Assembly (NCBI RefSeq): GCF_000332095.2
Contig: NZ_KI913949.1
Coordinates: forward strand, 4,023,801-4,087,800
Direction of reading: 5' to 3'
Length of the DNA: 64,000 nucleotides
Origin: Leptolyngbya sp. PCC 6406
GTDB lineage: Bacteria > Cyanobacteriota > Cyanobacteriia > Phormidesmidales > Phormidesmidaceae
Shown: positions 33,850-42,782 of the stretch, one piece after another
Layout: the number at the start of each line of letters is the position of its first letter
How positions within the stretch are numbered: position 1 is the stretch's first letter
The notes under the pieces: generated by a model
The model's database searches: none
Told to the model about the DNA's origin: nothing
The model's input: the letters and a program-made list of their open reading frames with translations, nothing else
Made by a program: the position numbers and the translations under genes

Positions 33850-35442
33850 CTAGCTGAGTTGGACGACAGGGCGATCCTGGAGGAGAGTTTCGCCGGTGAG
33901 GATGTCTTCGACAGTGATGCGCAGGGTGCGATCGCGATCGACCTGGAATAGGACGCGAATGCGATCGCTACCGGGAGCCCCGAGGGGAGCTAGGCGGGCA
34001 ATGGTGCGGCTGCCGTCGCGATCATTTAGAGGCTGGACGGCGGCGGCGGCGGTTTTTCGCTGGCGGGTAATGAGGCGATCGCCCTCAAAAAATACCTCTG
34101 TCGCAATGCCCTCCCCCTCCTCTAGCTCACCGATGATCAGCTCAATGCTGGGTTGGCCCTCGGTGGAAGCCCCCAACACCAATTCTATTGGCTCCGCCAT
34201 GGGATAGGGTTGCCCCGAGGGAATGATGGGGTGCCAGCCGTGGCGGTTTTCCCGGCGATTCCAATAGCGGACGCCGTAGCTGTGGTAGAGAAAATCCTTG
34301 AGGTCCAGACCCCGTTGTAATTGCAGGGCTCCCTCGGCGACGGCGGTGAAGGGGCGATCGCTGCGGATTTTGTTCTGGGGGAAATAGCCCTGGAGCCAGG
34401 TTTGCACCGCTGGAATTTGGGCGGTGCCTCCCACCACCAGCACCGCGTCCACATCGGCAGCGGTGATACCCTGGCGACGGGCCTGCTGGAGCAGTTGCTC
34501 CATGCGGCTGTCTAGGCGCTGGAAGAATCCCTGGTCCTTCAAAAGGATCTCGAAGTGCGATCGCGTCAGGGCCAGTTCCACACTGTCGAGGGTTTCATCA
34601 TCAAAATAGGTAACGGTGGCCTGCTCTTGGCGAGAAAGCTGGATTTTCAAACGCTCCACCAATTGCAGCGTCAGCGGGGTCGTATCGAGCCCCTGGGTCT
34701 GACGAAAGTGATCTGCCAACCAGTTATCAATGTCAGCGCCCCCCAGATTGTCGCCAGTTTTGGCCAAGACGCGGGCGGTTTGAGGCTTTTGGGCTGAGGT
34801 TTCCGCCAGGGACTTTTGGCCCCATTTCAAAATGAAGCCCAGGGGTTGCCCCTGGGGAGCCGCCGCCAGTTGTACCAAGGACAGATCTAGGGTGCCACCG
34901 CCAAAATCCAACACCAGCAGGGTTTCTCCATCCCGCAGGCCGTAGCCCAAAGCCGCCGCCGTGGGCTCATCTAGCATTCGCACCTGCTCTACCCCCAGAC
35001 TCTGGCATACCCCTCCTAGCCAGTGACGATAGGCTTCAAAACTATCTACAGGCACCGTAAACACCAGATCCGTGACCTCGGTCTGGGTCTGGAGTCCCCG
35101 CACTACCTCCGTTACAAACCACTGGCCGATCTGCTCGAAATTCAGGCTCCGCCCATCCAACTCCGGCAGAAATCCTTGAATTGGCGTACCGATCCCCCGT
35201 TTGAAGTTGCGAAAGAAGCGGCGATCGCGGGTTTGATCTAAGCCGCGATCGCGCACGGTTTGCCCCGCCTGGACGGTATCCGCTGCCGCATCTTCTATAT
35301 AGATCAGCGACGGAATCAGCGGTGGGTTATCGGCAATTTGCTGCACTAGGGCGGGCAGAAAAAGGATCTCCGGCTGCTGGGTAGCGGCATTCCAGCGGGT
35401 AACGACGGTGTTGCTGGTGCCAAAGTCGATGGCAAAGGTCAT
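33850..35442 (-). CDS. Hsp70-like ATPase (non-DnaK paralogue)
   Basis: A 530-residue Hsp70-fold protein. Phosphate-1 motif AIDFGTSNTVVTRW, EPTAAALGYGL, phosphate-2 LVLDFGGGTLDLSLV, and the adenosine motif VLVVGGTAQIPAVQTWL are all intact. After the ATPase domain (about 1-380) comes a short, atypical beta-rich region (LGASTEGQPSIELIIGELEEGEG) instead of the full DnaK substrate-binding domain and lid. Similar Hsp70 paralogues appear in cyanobacteria. It lies 65 bp downstream of the HTH-AAA gene on the same strand, suggesting a two-gene unit. Confidence 0.9.
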   Translation of the reverse strand: MTFAIDFGTSNTVVTRWNAATQQPEILFLPALVQQIADNPPLIPSLIYIEDAAADTVQAGQTVRDRGLDQTRDRRFFRNFKRGIGTPIQGFLPELDGRSLNFEQIGQWFVTEVVRGLQTQTEVTDLVFTVPVDSFEAYRHWLGGVCQSLGVEQVRMLDEPTAAALGYGLRDGETLLVLDFGGGTLDLSLVQLAAAPQGQPLGFILKWGQKSLAETSAQKPQTARVLAKTGDNLGGADIDNWLADHFRQTQGLDTTPLTLQLVERLKIQLSRQEQATVTYFDDETLDSVELALTRSHFEILLKDQGFFQRLDSRMEQLLQQARRQGITAADVDAVLVVGGTAQIPAVQTWLQGYFPQNKIRSDRPFTAVAEGALQLQRGLDLKDFLYHSYGVRYWNRRENRHGWHPIIPSGQPYPMAEPIELVLGASTEGQPSIELIIGELEEGEGIATEVFFEGDRLITRQRKTAAAAVQPLNDRDGSRTIARLAPLGAPGSDRIRVLFQVDRDRTLRITVEDILTGETLLQDRPVVQLS

Positions 35443-35507
35443 CCGAGTTTCAGTACGGGACTAGAGGTAGCATAGCGGAGTGCACCCCCTATTCCCTCTA
35501 GGGCAAA

Positions 35508-36851
35508 CTACCTGTCGCCGCACAGGGCTGCAAAATACTGGCGATAGAGGTTGCAGCCCGGTAAAGCCCGCTGGCCCTCAAAGGTAATCAACCCTACCTC
35601 CTCTAGCTTGAAGGCAATGTGGGGATCAAGCGTAACGCCGCAGTCCTGCTCCACTACCTGGGCAATCGCCTCCAACAGGGTCGGATCTCGTTGAAGATAG
35701 CTGAGCTGCTGCCGCAGATGGCTGCTAAAAATACCCTTATGCGCGATCGCGCACAAGGGCAATTCCGCCAGAGAGATGTGTTTCTGGCTGAGGTGATACA
35801 GGGCCAGTTGGGTCAAATAGGGATGCCCCCCCAATAGATCATAGAGTTGTTGGGCCACCGTAACTGGGGGGACCAGTCCATAGCGCTGGACTAATTCTTG
35901 CACCTGGGTCAGGGTAAAGGCGTCTAAATCCACCATCAACCCCACATCAAAGGGCGACTGGCCCAAGTTAAAGGGCGACAGTATCAAGGTGGCATGAACC
36001 ACCATCAACCGCAGGTGGGCAAATTGTTGTGAATGTACGCCGTAGTGACCCCGCTCGTACCAGGTCCGCAGCAAACCGAGGAAATCCATGGCAACGGCAG
36101 GATAGCGAAAGATTTCATCAAGATCATCGATCGCTAACAGTAAGGGAGCCTCGGCAGCGGGAAGCAGATAGGTTTCAAAATATTCAGAACAGCTATAGTT
36201 GCCCCCAAACATACCGTCCCAGCGGCTGTCCATAGCGGCGGGTAGTCCCAGCCCCCGCGCCACCATGGCACAAAACCAGCGCAAAAAGCGATCCGTACTT
36301 TGAAAAACCTGCTGGTCTGCCCCCCGCAAGCTGACCACCACCGTCCGCAAGCCCTGATTCTGTACCCGGTTGAGCACTTGGGCCATGAGGGAAGTTTTGC
36401 CGTATTGGTAAGGCCCTTTGATCCGCACTAGGGCTCCGGGTTTCATCACCTCATCGCTACAGAGTCGCTCGATGGGAGGACGATAGATATAGAAGGGAGA
36501 GTCTATGGTTAATTGGCCTTTGAGGGGACCGAGTTGCAAACTGGCCAGACTGGTGGGGCAGCACTCCACCTCTTGCCCCAGGCAGTCTTCTGGTTCTAAA
36601 ACCAGGCCAAAGGCTTGAAAATAGTCTTCTACGGTGGGGGTATCCACTGACTTTTGACGACGACGGACCTTGGTCAAGGTATTGGGACTGAGGCCCGTCA
36701 TTTCTGCCAGTTGATCGAGGGTATAGGGCTTGCCACTATTGTCTCGCATATAGGACAAGTACTCCGCTGACTGGAGACGCTGCCATCCTTGGACGCTGAG
36801 GATTACGCCTCGTTTGCGTTTAGGTGTCTGCATAGGTTTCTGAGAGTGCAT
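35508..36851 (-). CDS. HTH-AAA (AAA_35-like) ATPase
   Basis: A 447-residue protein. The N-terminal ~90 residues form the helix-turn-helix-type module often found at the front of large cyanobacterial signalling ATPases (RGVILSVQGWQRLQSAEY; YTLDQLAEMTGLSPNTLTKV). An AAA-like domain follows, with Walker A GPYQYGKTSL, a Walker B-like LLLAIDDLDEIF, and a C-terminal winged-helix-like part (YDLLGGHPYLTQLALYHLSQ). Such ATPases are usually linked to effectors; here the only partner is the downstream Hsp70-like gene. Function unknown. Confidence 0.85.
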   Translation of the reverse strand: MHSQKPMQTPKRKRGVILSVQGWQRLQSAEYLSYMRDNSGKPYTLDQLAEMTGLSPNTLTKVRRRQKSVDTPTVEDYFQAFGLVLEPEDCLGQEVECCPTSLASLQLGPLKGQLTIDSPFYIYRPPIERLCSDEVMKPGALVRIKGPYQYGKTSLMAQVLNRVQNQGLRTVVVSLRGADQQVFQSTDRFLRWFCAMVARGLGLPAAMDSRWDGMFGGNYSCSEYFETYLLPAAEAPLLLAIDDLDEIFRYPAVAMDFLGLLRTWYERGHYGVHSQQFAHLRLMVVHATLILSPFNLGQSPFDVGLMVDLDAFTLTQVQELVQRYGLVPPVTVAQQLYDLLGGHPYLTQLALYHLSQKHISLAELPLCAIAHKGIFSSHLRQQLSYLQRDPTLLEAIAQVVEQDCGVTLDPHIAFKLEEVGLITFEGQRALPGCNLYRQYFAALCGDR

Positions 36852-37892
36852 CCGTACTCCCTAACCGTTAAGTTAGGTCCAGCAAGGGGATGTTGCGTTC
36901 CGCCTCAGTACAATCAGCGCCATTACTTAGTCCCCAGGAAACTATCTCTGTTCCCTTAGGTCTGACGAATCAATGTTACCAATCTTACTCAGGCTATATC
37001 TACTGATTGAGCTGAACCTTGGCGGGGTCGGGCTCTGATCAGCCCATGCCAACGAGCGTTTGATTGTGCCCCTATCGCCTTAACCCTAAGCTTGGCGGAT
37101 CCAGTTTTTAGGCTCTAGCTGGTATCCCCCTGGGTCAGAAGTATTCCCACGATAAAACCATATTTTGGATATTCCATGCCTCATCCTAGGGTAGACGGAC
37201 AACTCATATATGAAGGATATCCACAGGGGTAATGCATGTATCGGGGGATGGATTTATTGTTTCTGAGAGACAATTCTGTTTTATGAGAATATCCAGGGGC
37301 GGGCTCCATCTGACTCGCTGCCTGGATCGTAAAGATATGGGGCTTTGGTTCCCTTTATCTGCTGGCATCCTGCTCTAGCCTCCGAAACTTGGTTCTTAGA
37401 GCAGCATAAAGCAATGTAAATTCGATAAACTTCTCACTTTCCCTGCTTTTTGGAAGTTGAGGCTGAAAACCCTAAAATTCAGCGATTAACTTTTGAAGTT
37501 GAGTGGACAAATCCAGTTTGTTAACTTAACGTTACAATAGATGGTGGCAGGTGTAGAGATCCTCTTGTAGGTCTCCTCTTTGTGAAAGGTGTAACGCCTG
37601 CTCTAGAGACTACGGTCCCTAGGGTTCCCCAATGACGATAGAAGTGAGGCCACTGATGTCACCATCTCCTGTGTCCCCATCCCTCTGTGTCCCGTCCCGT
37701 CTTTGCTGACGGTAGATCTAAGTCGGTCTAAGTTGTTTCATCTCTCAGTAGTTTTCCCTAGGCCCCAGTTTGTTAACTCCCGTCAGTGGGGCTAGCGGCG
37801 TTGACCCAGGCACCAAGGATAGAAATGACATCACGACTGCTGGAATCGCAGATCGGATCGTATTCAGCCCGAAGGCGGGCTAATCATACATA
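36852..37892. other. Long intergenic region upstream of the hybrid kinase
   Basis: More than 1 kb without a gene. It is AT-richer than average in parts. It holds an AACTTAACGTTACAATAG motif at about 37524, very similar to AACTTTTGTTACAATATA at about 42633. There is a hairpin AGCCCGAAGGCGGGCT at about 37866-37881, and a GCAGGTGTAG...TAACGCCTGC pair at 37548-37602. An untranslated leader or small RNA is possible. Confidence 0.5.
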
Positions 37893-37932
37893 CAGATCTG
37901 TCCTAAAACAGATCTGTTTTAGGACAGATCTG
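37893..37932. repeat. 40-bp perfect palindrome
   Basis: The arm CAGATCTGTCCTAAAACAGA is followed by its exact complement, with an inner CAGATCTG copy at the centre and CAGATCTG at each end. A further CTGTTT(C)AAAACAG follows. It lies 275-315 bp upstream of the preferred hybrid-kinase start. Confidence 0.9.
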
Positions 37933-38074
37933 TTTCAAAACAGAGGCTGAACCCTAGAAAGGGAAGGGTTTGTGTGACTTTCTGGGGTCTCTATGTGCTG
38001 GCAAGAAAATTTATAAAGTTTTAAGATTTGAGGGCGGTTTGCCCTGTCGGTCGATGGGGACAGGGAAATTAAAG

Positions 38075-38115
38075 ATGCTGCGATGGCCCTTTGGGCCGGT
38101 CCCTGACCATGGCAA
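38075..38115. repeat. Dispersed hairpin motif (GCGATGG...GGGCCGGTCCCT)
   Basis: Reads GCTGCGATGGCCCTTTGGGCC then GGTCCCTGACCATGGC. A near copy at 43862-43905 reads GCTGCGATGGCCCCTCCGG then GCCGGTCCCTAACCATCGC, and a partial copy lies near 9476. The internal GGCCC/GGGCC and outer GCGATGG/CCATCGC pair. It lies upstream of the preferred hybrid-kinase start and supports leaving that region untranslated. Confidence 0.7.
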
Positions 38116-38206
38116 CATCTTTGCTAGGGGATTCTGCCAGGTCGATGGGTGCAACAAGAACAATTGCTACGGATGCTGTCCACCGACAGAATGGTTGAGT
38201 TTGACA

Positions 38207-40780
38207 ATGGGCAACGGGATTTTTGGCGCATCTCATTTGATTCCTCAGGCTGCTAATAGCCTGGAGGGTATATTCCTGGTGATTCTCCATGGGGGCAGTG
38301 ATCTGCTAGCTGCGATCGCAGCTTTTTCGATCCCCGTGATGCTGGTGCACTTTGTTAGACGGCGTCAAGACACGCCCTTTCGCAATCTGTTCCTGCTGTT
38401 TGGAGCCTTCATTGGCATCTGTGGCCTGGGTCATGGACTGAATCTCTGGACCATGTGGTTTCCCCAAGACTGGATGGTGGGCATCGTCAAGGGTCTCAGC
38501 GCCCTGATCTTTGCCATTACCGCCCTCAAGCTGCGGGCGTGGCTACCCCAGTTTCTGGCCCTGAAATCGCCCCAAGAACTCGAAACCCTCAATCGTCGAT
38601 TGGTCACAGAGCAGGATGTATTGGAACAGCGGGTGCAGGAACGCACCGCTGCCCTAGCCGCCGCCAATGCCCATCTAGAACGGCTTGCCCTCCAAGCCCG
38701 CACCACCGCCTCCATCATTCAGCAGGTGCGACGCAGTCTGGACCTGAACGAAATTTTCACCGCTGCCACTGCCGAACTGCGGCGGGCACTGCTCTGTGAC
38801 CGGGTGCTCGTGTATCGCTTTAATCCAGATTGGAGCGGCGCGATTGTGGCAGAAACCGTCGCTGAGGGTTGGGAGCCTTGCCTTGATCCCCAGGGCAATC
38901 TAACCGCTACGCCCTGGACCCAAACCACCTTCAAAAAGGACCGCTGTGCTGTCTGTCTCCAGGAAAATGGCGATAACCACCTCAGCACCCATTTCCAGGC
39001 TACCCAAGGGGTGTTCTATCAGGAGAATGTGGACTACCTCAGTGTCCCCGACATCTGCCAATCGGACTTCCACCCTCGCTATGTCCAGTTGATAGCGGCC
39101 CTGCAAGCACGGGCCTATCTGACGGTGCCTATTTATTCCGGTCAAACCCTCTGGGGGCTCTTGGCCAGCTACCAAAACGATGCCCCCCGCACCTGGGAGC
39201 CGGAAGAAATTCAGATGGTCGTGCAGGTGGGCAGCCAATTGGGGGTGGCAATTCAGCAGGGGGAACTCCTGCACCGCACCCGGCAACAGACAGCGGAACT
39301 ACAACAGGCCAAGGAATCTGCTGATCAGGCCAACCGTGCCAAGGGGGATTTCATCACCAGTATGAGCCACGAGCTGCGGACCCCCCTGAATGCCATTCTG
39401 GGCTTCACCCAGTTAATGGGGCGGGATGACACCCTTTCCCCTCGACACCAGCGCTATGTGGATATTGTCAACACCAGCGGCGAGCATCTACTGGGGCTGA
39501 TCAACAACATTTTGGAGATGTCCAAGATTGAGGCGGGTCGTCTGCAACGGTGCGACACGGACTTTGAGTTGGGGCCGTTTCTCGAAAACTTGCAGGCCAT
39601 GCTGGGGTTGAGGGCACGGCAAAAGGGCCTGTCCTTTTATTTAGAGCAGGCGGTGCCCCTGCCGGAATGGATTTGTGCCGATCAGGGTAAGTTACGTCAG
39701 ATTCTGTTAAACCTTCTGGGGAATGCCATCAAGTTCACCAGCAGCGGCCATGTCCGGTTGCGGGTACAGGCCGATTCCCCCCAGCCTTCGATAGAGGCGG
39801 GGGATGATCTCCACTACAGGCTCTATTTCGAGGTGGAGGATACGGGGCCGGGGCTGAGTAAGGCGGAACTTCAGGTTCTGTTTGAACCCTTTCAGCAGAC
39901 TAAGACGGGGGTAAAGTCGGGCCAGGGCAGCGGTCTGGGGTTGTTCATTAGCCAGCGCTATGTGCAGTTGATGGGGGCAGATCTGGCGGTGGAGAGTACG
40001 GTGGGTCAGGGAACCACCTTTACTCTGGCGCTAGCGGTGACGGCGCGATCGCAGCCCCAGCGCTGTCGCAGCTACAACCGCTCTAGCCCCCTGCTGCAAT
40101 TGACCTCGGGCCAAGAACCCTACCGGGTGCTAGTGGCGGAAGATAACCATACCAACCGTATTCTGTTGCGGGAATATCTGACTCCCCTGGGGTTTGAACT
40201 CCAGGAAGTGGAAAATGGCGCAGATGCGATCGCGCGCTGGCGCTGCTGGCGGCCCCACCTGATCTGGATGGATATGCGAATGCCGAAAATGGATGGCTAC
40301 GAAGCCACCCGCCGCATCCGCGCCCTAGAGTGCGAACAGGACCTGGAACCAACAGTCATTCTGGCCCTCACCGCCACCGCCTTTGAAGAAAGTCGCGAAG
40401 CTATTTTGGCCGCTGGCTGCGACGACATGGTGCGAAAACCCTTTCTCGGGGATGACCTGTTAGCCACCATGGCCCGCTATCTCGGCAGCCCTAATTCCCC
40501 CGGTGCAGAAGGAATCCTCGCACGATCCACAGCGACCGCCCCCCTCACCCTCAATAGTTCTGCCCTGCAAACCATGCCTTCCGATTGGCTCTGGGATTTG
40601 CACCACGCCGCCAGTCAATGCAGCGATACCAAGGTTAAAGTTCTTGCCCAGGCTATGCCCACCGACCAAGCACCCCAAGCCCAGGCCCTCCTGCATTTGG
40701 CCTCTGTCTTTCAATTCGAGCGTATTTTGGCAGTGACCACACCGCTGTTATCGAGTCCTGAAGTTCCTGTAGGGGGTTAA
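38207..40780 (+). CDS. Ethylene-receptor-like hybrid histidine kinase (ETR1-type sensor, GAF, kinase, receiver)
   Basis: About 857 residues. The N-terminal three-span region matches the ethylene-binding domain of ETR1/Slr1212. The Asp before the first helix (GGSDLLAAIAAFSIP), the Pro of FSIP, and the copper-ligand pair Cys/His in FGAFIGICGLGHGLNLWT are conserved; the position of ETR1 Tyr32 is Ala. A GAF domain (CDRVLVYRF...ARAYLTVPI) has RY where cyanobacteriochromes have CH, so bilin attachment is unlikely. Then come HisKA (FITSMSHELRTPLNAILGF), HATPase (LLNLLGNAIKF, DTGPGL, GSGLGL) and a receiver (VLVAEDN, WMDMRMPKMDG, ALTATAF, RKPF). The frame is open from 37970, but 38075-38115 matches a dispersed hairpin repeat, so ATG 38207 is preferred. 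A REC-GGDEF-EAL gene follows 6 bp later. Confidence 0.9.
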   Translation: MGNGIFGASHLIPQAANSLEGIFLVILHGGSDLLAAIAAFSIPVMLVHFVRRRQDTPFRNLFLLFGAFIGICGLGHGLNLWTMWFPQDWMVGIVKGLSALIFAITALKLRAWLPQFLALKSPQELETLNRRLVTEQDVLEQRVQERTAALAAANAHLERLALQARTTASIIQQVRRSLDLNEIFTAATAELRRALLCDRVLVYRFNPDWSGAIVAETVAEGWEPCLDPQGNLTATPWTQTTFKKDRCAVCLQENGDNHLSTHFQATQGVFYQENVDYLSVPDICQSDFHPRYVQLIAALQARAYLTVPIYSGQTLWGLLASYQNDAPRTWEPEEIQMVVQVGSQLGVAIQQGELLHRTRQQTAELQQAKESADQANRAKGDFITSMSHELRTPLNAILGFTQLMGRDDTLSPRHQRYVDIVNTSGEHLLGLINNILEMSKIEAGRLQRCDTDFELGPFLENLQAMLGLRARQKGLSFYLEQAVPLPEWICADQGKLRQILLNLLGNAIKFTSSGHVRLRVQADSPQPSIEAGDDLHYRLYFEVEDTGPGLSKAELQVLFEPFQQTKTGVKSGQGSGLGLFISQRYVQLMGADLAVESTVGQGTTFTLALAVTARSQPQRCRSYNRSSPLLQLTSGQEPYRVLVAEDNHTNRILLREYLTPLGFELQEVENGADAIARWRCWRPHLIWMDMRMPKMDGYEATRRIRALECEQDLEPTVILALTATAFEESREAILAAGCDDMVRKPFLGDDLLATMARYLGSPNSPGAEGILARSTATAPLTLNSSALQTMPSDWLWDLHHAASQCSDTKVKVLAQAMPTDQAPQAQALLHLASVFQFERILAVTTPLLSSPEVPVGG

Positions 40781-40786
40781 CACCAG

Positions 40787-42604
40787 ATGGATCCTTATGC
40801 CAGCAATTATTTAGAGGCTCCGCATCCAGCCGACATTTTGATCGTGGATGACACCCTAGAAAACGTGGTGTTTCTTGCCGACGTGCTGGAATCCCAAGGC
40901 TATCTGGTGCGCAAGGCCCTGAGTGGCGAAATGGCTCTACGGGCGGTGGACACCGCCATCCCCGACTTGATTTTGTTGGACATCTGTATGCCAGATCTCG
41001 ACGGCTACGAGGTTTGCCGACGCATCAAGGCTCAGGTTCAGGCGGCCCAGGTGCCGGTCATTTTCCTCAGCGCCCTCAGCGAGGCTGGGGACAAAGTCCA
41101 AGCCTTTGACGTGGGGGGGGTGGACTATATTACCAAGCCCTTTCAGGCAGCGGAGGTGCTGGCCCGCACCCGCAACCACCTGCTGCTGCGGTCGGCCCTA
41201 CAAGTGGTGCAGGATCTCAATCACCAGCTAGAGGCCAAGGTGCGACAGCGCACCCAGCAGCTAGAACTGGCCAATGCCCAGCTTATGGAGTTGGCCTACC
41301 ACGATGACCTCACCAAGTTGCCCAATCGGGCACTGTTGATGGAATGTCTAGCGCGATCGCTGGAATCCATGCAGACGGACCCTGATTACCAGTTTGCGCT
41401 GCTGTTTTTAGACTGCGATCGCTTCAAGCTTGTGAACGATTCCTTTGGCCATGCCGCTGGGGATGAACTCCTGATGGAAATTGCCCAGCGCCTCTCCAGT
41501 TGCCTAGGACCCAATGACACCCTAGCCCGTTTTGGGGGCGATGAATTTGTCGTGTTGCTCAACCAAGTCTCAGGGCAGCGGGCAGCTAATGCTATTGCCC
41601 AATCCCTGTTGGATGTCCTCACCCCCAGTTTTCACCTAGCCCAGGGAGAAATTTTCATCAGCGCCAGTGTTGGTGTTGTCCTCAGCAACGCCGCCCAACA
41701 CTACCGCCCCGAGCACATGCTGCGGGATGCTGATACCGCTATGTACTGCGCCAAAGCCAACGGCAAGGCCCGTTTCTGCCTCTTTAATCCTGCCATGCAG
41801 CGGGCCAGTGCCGAAATTCTGCAAATTGAAACCGAGCTGCATCAAGCCCTCAATCGCCAAGAATTGTTGCCCTACTATCAGCCCATTGTCTATCTAGAGA
41901 ACCAGCAGACCGTGGGGATGGAGGTGCTGTGCCGCTGGTGTCACCCAGAACGAGGCTTGCTCCTACCCCACACCTTTATTCCCGTTGCCGAAGAAACCCA
42001 ATTGATTGTGGATTTGGGCAACTATCTGCTAGATGCCGCCTGCACCCAACTGAGTCAATGGCAACAGCTTGGGGTGGTGAATGACAGCTTTTACCTCAGC
42101 CTCAATATCTCTACCCGCCATCTTTCCCAGATCAACTTGCCTACTCAGTTGGGACAGTGTCTTGCCCGCCACCACCTTAAATCCCACCATCTCCGCCTCG
42201 AAATTACCGAGAGTGGTGTTCTAGACAACGAAATTGCCAGCAAGGTTATGAAACAGTTGGAATTCCAGAAAATTCGTCTCAGCGTCGATGATTTTGGCAC
42301 CGGATATTCCTCCCTTAGCTATCTCCATCGACTCCCCGTCAGCACACTGAAAATTGATCGAGCCTTTGTCCAAGACATCAGTAAAAATACCCGTGACGCC
42401 AGTGTGGTAACGGCAATTTTAGGTATTGCTAAAGCGCTGCGATTAGAGGTGGTCGCTGAGGGCATTGAAACCCCAAGTCAACTGGAACAACTTCAGAGTA
42501 TGGGATGTGATTTTGGTCAGGGATATCTCTTTGCTCGCCCCATGTCAGCCCCCACCGCCGAAGCATTTTTATCTCCTCAAAAACTTTGCGAAAGCACTGG
42601 CTAG
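40787..42604 (+). CDS. REC-GGDEF-EAL response regulator (c-di-GMP enzyme)
   Basis: A 605-residue protein. The receiver (about 15-135) has DILIVDD, phosphoacceptor LILLDICMPDLDGYE and YITKPF. A coiled-coil linker leads to GGDEF (about 165-330) with an intact RFGGDEFVVLL and an inhibitory-site RxxD replaced by GPND. The EAL domain (about 345-595) has EVLCRW (fits ExLxR), LEITES, DDFGTGYSSLSYL and KIDRAFV. Both catalytic cores look intact, so synthesis and breakdown of c-di-GMP are both possible. It is 6 bp downstream of the ethylene-receptor-like kinase, so direct phosphorelay from that kinase is the simplest reading (inference). Confidence 0.93.
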   Translation: MDPYASNYLEAPHPADILIVDDTLENVVFLADVLESQGYLVRKALSGEMALRAVDTAIPDLILLDICMPDLDGYEVCRRIKAQVQAAQVPVIFLSALSEAGDKVQAFDVGGVDYITKPFQAAEVLARTRNHLLLRSALQVVQDLNHQLEAKVRQRTQQLELANAQLMELAYHDDLTKLPNRALLMECLARSLESMQTDPDYQFALLFLDCDRFKLVNDSFGHAAGDELLMEIAQRLSSCLGPNDTLARFGGDEFVVLLNQVSGQRAANAIAQSLLDVLTPSFHLAQGEIFISASVGVVLSNAAQHYRPEHMLRDADTAMYCAKANGKARFCLFNPAMQRASAEILQIETELHQALNRQELLPYYQPIVYLENQQTVGMEVLCRWCHPERGLLLPHTFIPVAEETQLIVDLGNYLLDAACTQLSQWQQLGVVNDSFYLSLNISTRHLSQINLPTQLGQCLARHHLKSHHLRLEITESGVLDNEIASKVMKQLEFQKIRLSVDDFGTGYSSLSYLHRLPVSTLKIDRAFVQDISKNTRDASVVTAILGIAKALRLEVVAEGIETPSQLEQLQSMGCDFGQGYLFARPMSAPTAEAFLSPQKLCESTG

Positions 42605-42782
42605 CTTCATGGCTACGACACACAAGTTAATTAACTTTTGTTACAATATAGGAGTTGAGCGTGAATGGTTAACTTAAGGCTTAACAATTTTAACCCTTTT
42701 ATAGAAACAGGGATTTGCTAAGTGAGTGCCGTATCTATTTCCTTTTTTAATCACCCCCTTTTTATCCTAAGGACGAATCCCC
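42605..42782 (+). promoter_or_regulatory. Promoter-like region with TTAAC repeats
   Basis: Contains AACTTTTGTTACAATATAGG (TACAAT as a -10-like box) and, at 42667-42695, three TTAAC units (GGTTAACTTAAGGCTTAACA then TTTTAACCC). The units resemble the tandem CTTAACCT repeats of cyanobacterial PHO boxes, although the spacing is 12 and 9 instead of 11. AAGGACG before ATG 42783 is the ribosome-binding site. Confidence 0.45.

Noticed and set aside
37970..38206. Upstream extension of the hybrid kinase (79 Cys-rich residues).
   Set aside because: It includes a dispersed hairpin repeat (38075-38115), and similarity to ethylene receptors starts only after the ATG at 38207.
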